Shown: positions 32,960 to 37,080 of the stretch, piece after piece
Position numbering within the stretch: position 1 is the first letter of the stretch
Layout: each line of letters opens with the position of its first letter
Notes under the pieces: generated by a model
What the model saw: only the letters and a program-made list of their open reading frames with translations
The model's database searches: none
Told to the model about the DNA's origin: nothing
Assembly (NCBI RefSeq): GCF_016862955.1
Contig: NZ_BONY01000090.1
Span: forward strand, 1 to 37,080
Length of the DNA stretch: 37,080 bases
Reading direction: 5' to 3'
DNA from: Rhizocola hellebori
GTDB taxonomy: Bacteria; Actinomycetota; Actinomycetes; Mycobacteriales; Micromonosporaceae
Made by a program: the position numbers and the translations under genes

Positions 32960-33161
32960 TTCCGGGTCGCTGCAGCAGGTACCAGGCTCCTCTAAAGGCC
33001 TGCTTGACGACGCCGGTCAGCCTCCACCACGATCCGAGTAAGGTCTCGCCAGTCGTCCTGGGGTGTGCGTTGCAGCATGCTGGCCACCGAGCTGCGCATC
33101 TGTCAACGACAGGTGAGCCGAAACTGGGACTTGTGTACCCCTGGGGGTGCTCTGGTGCACT

Positions 33162-33518
33162 TCATCCATGGCAGTCAAACAGGACCGATGGATCAACTAC
33201 CACCAGTCGGCAGGCCTGGCACGTGTAAACGAAGTGACCGCCACAGGTACACGGTCGCCAGCGGCGCACTCCCCTCCCGGGGTCGCCGATCATGTTGTAC
33301 TGCGCACCGCAGGGGCAATCCGTTGGCTCCTTGCCGTCCAGCACGCGAACGCTCTCCTCCGTATGCCGGATGAAGTGCGGATGTTTGCGGGCCCGGTCGA
33401 TGAGGGCCCGAATCTCCTCGGCTGTGGATACCTCGCGCTGATACCGCCGCGTCCTCGGGGAGGACATCAGCTCATCCCGAAACTCCACGGTCACGCGCCA
33501 ACAGCGCACCCACTCCAC
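33162..33518 (-). CDS. Zinc-ribbon hypothetical protein
   Basis: The protein is 118 residues. The N-terminal part is charged and helical (STAEEIRALIDRARKHPHFI). The C-terminal part carries CPCG, CTCGGH and CQAC, enough for a zinc site. No catalytic motif is seen. It lies alone between the ArsR gene and a gene-poor region. Function is unknown. Confidence 0.55.
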   Translation of the reverse strand: MEWVRCWRVTVEFRDELMSSPRTRRYQREVSTAEEIRALIDRARKHPHFIRHTEESVRVLDGKEPTDCPCGAQYNMIGDPGRGVRRWRPCTCGGHFVYTCQACRLVVVDPSVLFDCHG

Positions 33519-33945
33519 CGGGATATTAGAACATGTGTTCGGATCAACCGTGGGCGCATTTGATCAACCGTGGGAGACAGTGAGCTTCGTAACTGCCTTG
33601 TACAGCTGTGGCACCCCGTACTGCGAGTGGGTTGGTGGCACGGGTGCATCCATCAAAGAGGAAAGAAGGACATGATTCACTATGTCTGTTCATCCGGTTT
33701 AACCTAACTGGAGGGACGAGCAACCGGAGGGGAGGTGCCAATAATCGTCAAATCTGACCCCCTGGAGCCCGTTGTTAAAGATCACCGAATCCGGGGGGCG
33801 ATTTGCGATACGTGAACGGCTAGCGTCAATGTAGACCGATGGAGAGGAGCGGCCCTGAAGGGCGGAAAAGGTGGTGTTATACGAGGTCGCGACGTTGAGA
33901 TCAATCACGACCTGCTAGACCTACTGAGACGAATGGAGGTGACGA
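33519..33945. other. Gene-poor region with 13-bp direct repeat
   Basis: About 430 bases without a supported gene. GATCAACCGTGGG occurs at 33542-33554 and 33562-33574, exactly 20 bp apart. A 26-codon plus-strand frame near 33737, with a purine-rich leader, is too short to support alone. The minus-strand frame 33699-33908 has no credible start signal. Confidence 0.5.
33542..33574. repeat. Direct repeat GATCAACCGTGGG x2
   Basis: Two identical 13-bp copies have a 20-bp period, about two helical turns, so both would lie on the same face of the DNA. Such phased repeats often bind a regulator or initiator. No partner gene is identified. Confidence 0.55.
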
Positions 33946-34053
33946 ATGACCCTCGCGAACATAGCTGTCGTCATCGGTGCGACAGCTGGCACGATCAGCG
34001 CCGTGATCGCGGTACTCACGTACCGGGGTCGCAAGCGGGAACACCAGCAATAG
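33946..34053 (+). CDS. 35-residue single-helix membrane peptide
   Basis: ATG 33946 is preceded by GGAGGT with a short spacer (an excellent ribosome binding site), and the stop is followed within 6 bases by a perfect terminator. The peptide has one hydrophobic helix (IAVVIGATAGTISAVIAVL) and a basic tail (RGRKREHQQ). This layout resembles small holin-like or type I toxin peptides, and also short membrane regulators. No antisense RNA is evident by eye. Confidence 0.6.
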   Translation: MTLANIAVVIGATAGTISAVIAVLTYRGRKREHQQ

Positions 34054-34058
34054 GGAGA

Positions 34059-34080
34059 GCCCCGTCCTAAGGGACGGGGC
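34059..34080 (+). terminator. Terminator of the 35-residue peptide gene
   Basis: GCCCCGTCC (34059-34067) pairs perfectly over 9 bp with GGACGGGGC (34072-34080) around TAAG, five bases after the stop codon at 34051-34053. Confidence 0.75.
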
Positions 34081-34234
34081 CCGTGCGGGCAGGGACGCTC
34101 AGATTGCAGCCCGGGTGTCCTTGTCCGCACTCCATAGCTTGCCACGTATTCAAGGTCCATGGACGATGCGACCTTGCTTGTGACTACTGTTATGTGTATC
34201 AGCTTGCCGAACGCGTCACCACTACACTCAGCGC

Positions 34235-34651
34235 ATGATCGAACTTCCTGAGGACGGCTCGATTACTCGGGAGGTCTTCGGTAACCTGCCCCGACTCCCA
34301 GACAGATGGGCTTGGCAGCTGAGGGCCGGCCGGTTGGAGCTAGTGCACACGGTTGTAGCGCCGTGGAGCTGGCAGCTCACGGCTCGGCTACTCGCTCACT
34401 GGCAAGGCCTTGGCTGTCGAACGGCAGGGGATCAGTACGTCGCTGAACCTGACTTCACTACCTGCCTAGTTACAGCGGGAGTCGTCTTCGTCGACGGCTA
34501 CCGGCCGAGCACCCGCGGAGCGCTCAACCCGGTCCTCATCCCACCCGCTTTACAGCGCCGTAGCGCGAGAGATCAGATGCGCTACTTCTTCAGGATCGGT
34601 GACTACAGGGCCGCGAGGTTGTCCTCAAGGCTGTTGCCGGCCTCAGGGTGA
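34235..34651 (+). CDS. Hypothetical protein
   Basis: The protein is 138 residues from ATG 34235 without a clear ribosome binding site. The sequence is Trp- and Arg-rich (DRWAWQLRAGRLELVHTVVA, APWSWQLTARLLAHW) and ends in a basic region. Its 3' end overlaps the terminase gene on the other strand by 49 bases, which slightly weakens the call. No family is recognised. Confidence 0.45.
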   Translation: MIELPEDGSITREVFGNLPRLPDRWAWQLRAGRLELVHTVVAPWSWQLTARLLAHWQGLGCRTAGDQYVAEPDFTTCLVTAGVVFVDGYRPSTRGALNPVLIPPALQRRSARDQMRYFFRIGDYRAARLSSRLLPASG

Positions 34652-35256
34652 TTCGTGGATATCCCTAGGTTGATGCGATCCCGAGGGGTGAATCCGAACT
34701 TCGCTTCGTAGCTCAGCATGATCTTTGCCGCGTCGTTCATGATCTGAGCGCTCGGATTCTTCACCAAGCCTCCGTCACGACCAACCATGAGGGGCCCATG
34801 TGTCTCGAACGCCTTCCGGGCTGCGTCGAACATGGCCCACGCGGAACAGTAAACGACCAGGGCCGCGTGATCGATCGACTCAATGTGACCAACCTCCAGA
34901 AAGGCTGTGATCCGGGCCCACTCGGCGAACGCCTCCCCCTTGAGGTCAGAAGGAGGCAGGGGCTTCGCTGTCTTGCTCGTGGCCTTCGTGGTGTCAACGA
35001 CAGCATCAGCCTCGTTGTCGAGGTGACCGTGCCAGGTCTTGGCGTCGTCTTTGCCTTGTCGGGCATCAACTCGCCAAATGCCGTCCACTTCGAATAGCCA
35101 TATGTCGCGCCTGGCGATCCCGTACCTGCCGTTCCACCAGCGCCCCGCTAACCGCTCCGTCACGATCAACCCAGTATCGAACAGATGTGCGAGATGAGGA
35201 TGGGCCGGTCGGCCAATCGCTGGCCCCGGCATCCCAAGGTCGACAACATGGTTCAC
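34603..35256 (-). CDS. P27-type phage terminase small subunit, orphan, with extra N-terminal domain
   Basis: The protein is 217 residues. The C-terminal half fits the P27 family: LPPSDLKGEAFAEWARITAF, DHAALVVYCSAWAMFDAARK, GGLVKNPSAQIMNDAAKIML and a final FGFTPRDRINLG. P27 small subunits recognise phage DNA for packaging. The first 95 residues (HLAHLFDTGLIVTERLAGRW, RDIWLFEVDGIWRVDARQG) are not part of that family and look like a separate domain. No large terminase, portal or capsid gene is visible in the window, so this is probably a prophage remnant or a captured gene. Confidence 0.6.
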   Translation of the reverse strand: MNHVVDLGMPGPAIGRPAHPHLAHLFDTGLIVTERLAGRWWNGRYGIARRDIWLFEVDGIWRVDARQGKDDAKTWHGHLDNEADAVVDTTKATSKTAKPLPPSDLKGEAFAEWARITAFLEVGHIESIDHAALVVYCSAWAMFDAARKAFETHGPLMVGRDGGLVKNPSAQIMNDAAKIMLSYEAKFGFTPRDRINLGISTNHPEAGNSLEDNLAAL

Positions 35257-35460
35257 ACTGATGGCGTGGTCTGGCGCAAGGTGATGGTCACCGTGCTTGC
35301 TGGCCTTGCCGCGCTAGGCGAGGTCAACGCCTCCACGTCCACAATCTCAGGCGGGCTCTGGCTATCACTGTTTGTCGCATGTTCATCAGCAGCAGCCGGA
35401 CTGGCTTTGCCGCTTCTAAAAAAACTTTCTCAAGATTTTCTAGTTCATCCATATGGCTGA
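35248..35460 (+). CDS. Small two-helix membrane protein (tentative)
   Basis: The protein is 70 residues from ATG 35248, divergent from and overlapping the start of the terminase-like gene by nine bases. Two hydrophobic segments are seen (VMVTVLAGLAALGEV and LWLSLFVACSSAAAGLALPL), followed by a short basic end. The arrangement would fit a small phage holin-like protein, but the ribosome binding site is weak and the call is tentative. Confidence 0.35.
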   Translation: MVHTDGVVWRKVMVTVLAGLAALGEVNASTSTISGGLWLSLFVACSSAAAGLALPLLKKLSQDFLVHPYG

Positions 35461-35489
35461 ACGGCTAAGCCAATCGCCAGGGATAGCCT

Positions 35490-36371
35490 TTAGGACCAGC
35501 CAAGGTCCGTGCACTCCTGGCGGCGGGTGGCTGGGATACCCAGCGGCTGGTCTGGTGCGCAGTAGTAGGGGCCGGGCTGAACCCAACTGGCCGGTGGTGA
35601 CGCGCAGACCTTTTCCAAGTCCCGATAAGGTCGATCGGGTAGACACCGGTAAGGAACCGTGGTGTCCCATACCTTTCCCGTTGTGGGCGCGGGACTCGGC
35701 ACGCTCGCGACTGGGTCGCAGTTGATGCCGGAATCTTTAGCACACGGGTTTGGAGCGTTCACCCCGCACACGCGCCAACCATCGTCGTTGACCAACTCGA
35801 ACGACCACGGCTGAAAGTTGCTGTCCCACCACGACCAGGTGCCCGGCTTGCGGTTCGGATCAACATTGGCGTACGACCACTGCGCCTCAGTCCGATACCC
35901 CGCCCGGTCGCCGTGGATCCCTTCACGCCCCGCTGACGGATGCTCCTCCACCCGATCAAACGTGATCTTCCCAGGCACCTCTGCCCGGCGAGCGGCCTTG
36001 ATCAGATCCAATACCTGCCGATGGAGCCGAGACTCCTCACCATCGCAGAAGAGATTGACCTCGACCTCATCCCCAGCCAGAGGACCGCCCAACGGCGTGT
36101 CTTGGAAGTAATCCAACACCGCCACAGCAGGCGTTGCCGCACCCCTACCCGCCTCGATCGTGCCCTGCACGAACCAACGACCCGCAACCACCACCGGAAC
36201 CGCCACACAGGCCAACAAAGCCGCTACCGCCGCGACCATCCACACCCGCCGCCGCGACCGGCGCCGGTCACCCTCAACAGAATGAAAACCTTCAACCACT
36301 GGCGCTGACGCGCCAGAGGCCTTGCCCTCCTTGGCTTTCCTCCCACCCTTGACGCGCCCGCGCCAGCTCAT
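35490..36371 (-). CDS. Single-pass membrane protein with eight extracytoplasmic cysteines
   Basis: The protein is 293 residues. A basic N-terminal tail (KGGRKAKEGK, RRRSRRRV) precedes one membrane helix (VAAVAALLACVAVPVVVAG, about 46-64). The rest would be outside the membrane. It holds eight cysteines (FCDG, RVCG, NPC, INC, YRC, KVC, YYC, QEC), likely as four disulfides. The middle part (AVLDYFQDTP, then VLDLIKAARRAEVPGKITFD) resembles the NTF2-like extracytoplasmic domains of actinobacterial membrane proteins, but weakly. Function is unknown. Confidence 0.6.
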   Translation of the reverse strand: MSWRGRVKGGRKAKEGKASGASAPVVEGFHSVEGDRRRSRRRVWMVAAVAALLACVAVPVVVAGRWFVQGTIEAGRGAATPAVAVLDYFQDTPLGGPLAGDEVEVNLFCDGEESRLHRQVLDLIKAARRAEVPGKITFDRVEEHPSAGREGIHGDRAGYRTEAQWSYANVDPNRKPGTWSWWDSNFQPWSFELVNDDGWRVCGVNAPNPCAKDSGINCDPVASVPSPAPTTGKVWDTTVPYRCLPDRPYRDLEKVCASPPASWVQPGPYYCAPDQPLGIPATRRQECTDLGWS

Positions 36372-37080
36372 CCATCAAGCATGCCGGAACATCAGGCCTG
36401 ATTGCGAACGAAAAACGGTGTGGGAAAAGGGAAAGACGGAGGGTAGAACTAGAAACACCAACTACACCAACATAACCATGTGCACCAACTGGCGACGAGC
36501 GTTGCCGTGCAACCACATCAGACCTGCCACAACGCCTCGCGCTCGTAGAATCTGGGTCTCTACCAGCAACAACGTGCCGTAGACCATCATGATCAAAAAC
36601 TTCGTATTCGCCCTGTCGAAACTTTCCCTACGAGATCAAGGGCCGCCCAAGGGCGGCCAGCCGCACCGGCACGCACCGCCTAAGCCTTCGGCCCGGCGGG
36701 CGGCCGCGCGGCACCACCACTGGCCCTAGATCTTGGAAGCCCGCCTAAGCGACTACGGCAATGATGATATATGCCAGCCGGTCACTGGAAGATCTCAGAT
36801 GGACAGCCGCAACCTCGGCACAACTGATGAAGCGGAAACGTCGAGATCGACCGCGCAATCAGGATGCGATGCAAGATCGGACCGGAATGGTGGAGCAAAG
36901 CAGAAGATCCATGTCGTATGTCCGATGTGGTCCATCACCGCAACTCACGTCGAGGGTCGGTCGCAAGCTCCCTCCGATCACCATGCTTCCTCTTCTTTGA
37001 AGATCAAAGACGAAGAGCCTCCGGCGGAAGCGCTCAGACAACAGGATGATCAGCACCCCGCCACCATCGACCCGGGCGAA
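36372..37080. other. Terminal stretch without a convincing gene
   Basis: Seven hundred bases with only short, compositionally odd frames on either strand. Apart from the palindrome at 36641-36658 I see no structure. The first part must contain the promoter for the minus-strand membrane protein. Confidence 0.5.
36641..36658. terminator. Perfect GC-rich palindrome, possible terminator
   Basis: GGCCGCCC (36641-36648) pairs with GGGCGGCC (36651-36658) around AA. It is symmetric and could terminate transcription in either direction, although no gene clearly ends here. Confidence 0.5.

Noticed and set aside
33699-33908. 69-residue minus-strand frame
   Set aside because: No ribosome binding site or domain, and the composition is unlike neighbouring genes.
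36761-37056. Short frames on both strands near the right edge
   Set aside because: They overlap each other, lack start signals and show no domain.
1-37080. CRISPR array or insertion sequence
   Set aside because: No regularly spaced repeats of CRISPR length and no transposase were seen on either strand. The only regular repeats are the short motifs listed.

Overview
This is a high-GC actinomycete chromosome segment. Codon use, frequent GTG/TTG starts, pSAM2-type integrative elements and actinobacterial small-protein families all point that way. Pseudonocardiales is my best guess, from the flavour of the proteins only. The window is almost entirely accessory DNA. The central observation is a pair of actinomycete integrative and conjugative elements (AICEs), arranged as near mirror images. 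Their two tyrosine integrase genes converge on one 3' fragment of a tRNA-Val(UAC) gene at about 20.93 kb.

Region 1 (1-9.6 kb) looks like a defence-type island. It holds a partial membrane-anchored P-loop (STAND-like) NTPase running off the left edge, a two-gene unit (membrane GAF protein plus a 61-aa acidic protein), and a complete type I restriction-modification operon. That operon is on the minus strand in the order hsdM-hsdS-hsdR, with each gene overlapping the next.

Region 2 (9.6-12.1 kb) holds small genes, a decayed HTH gene and an XRE/TPR regulator. The regulator is divergent from the first AICE operon.

Region 3 (12.4-20.9 kb, plus strand) is AICE-1: a Pra-like small protein, a transfer system split into a membrane subunit and an FtsK/SpoIIIE ATPase subunit, a SprT-like metalloprotease, several small HTH or zinc proteins, a DUF2637 spread-type protein, the rolling-circle initiator RepSA (with an extra zinc ribbon), Xis and Int. 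Region 4 (20.9-30.35 kb) is AICE-2, on the minus strand. From the right, the order is pra, several small zinc-ribbon proteins, a single-chain TraSA, a DUF2637 protein, repSA (frameshifted), xis and int. Divergent from pra is a plus-strand control operon: korSA (GntR), a PP2C-like phosphatase and a Nudix gene resembling pSAM2 pif. Three ACGT-N3-ACGT motifs lie between pra and korSA and are good candidate KorSA operators.

Region 5 (30.35-37.08 kb) is a sparse tail. It contains a two-helix membrane protein, a small secreted protein, an ArsR regulator, a zinc-ribbon protein, a 35-aa single-helix peptide with a strong ribosome binding site and terminator, an orphan P27-type phage terminase small subunit, and a single-pass membrane protein with eight extracytoplasmic cysteines. 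The last 700 bases contain no convincing gene.

I could not find a second copy of the tRNA-Val core, so the outer ends of both AICEs are undefined. The restriction system and the tail genes may be cargo or neighbouring chromosome.
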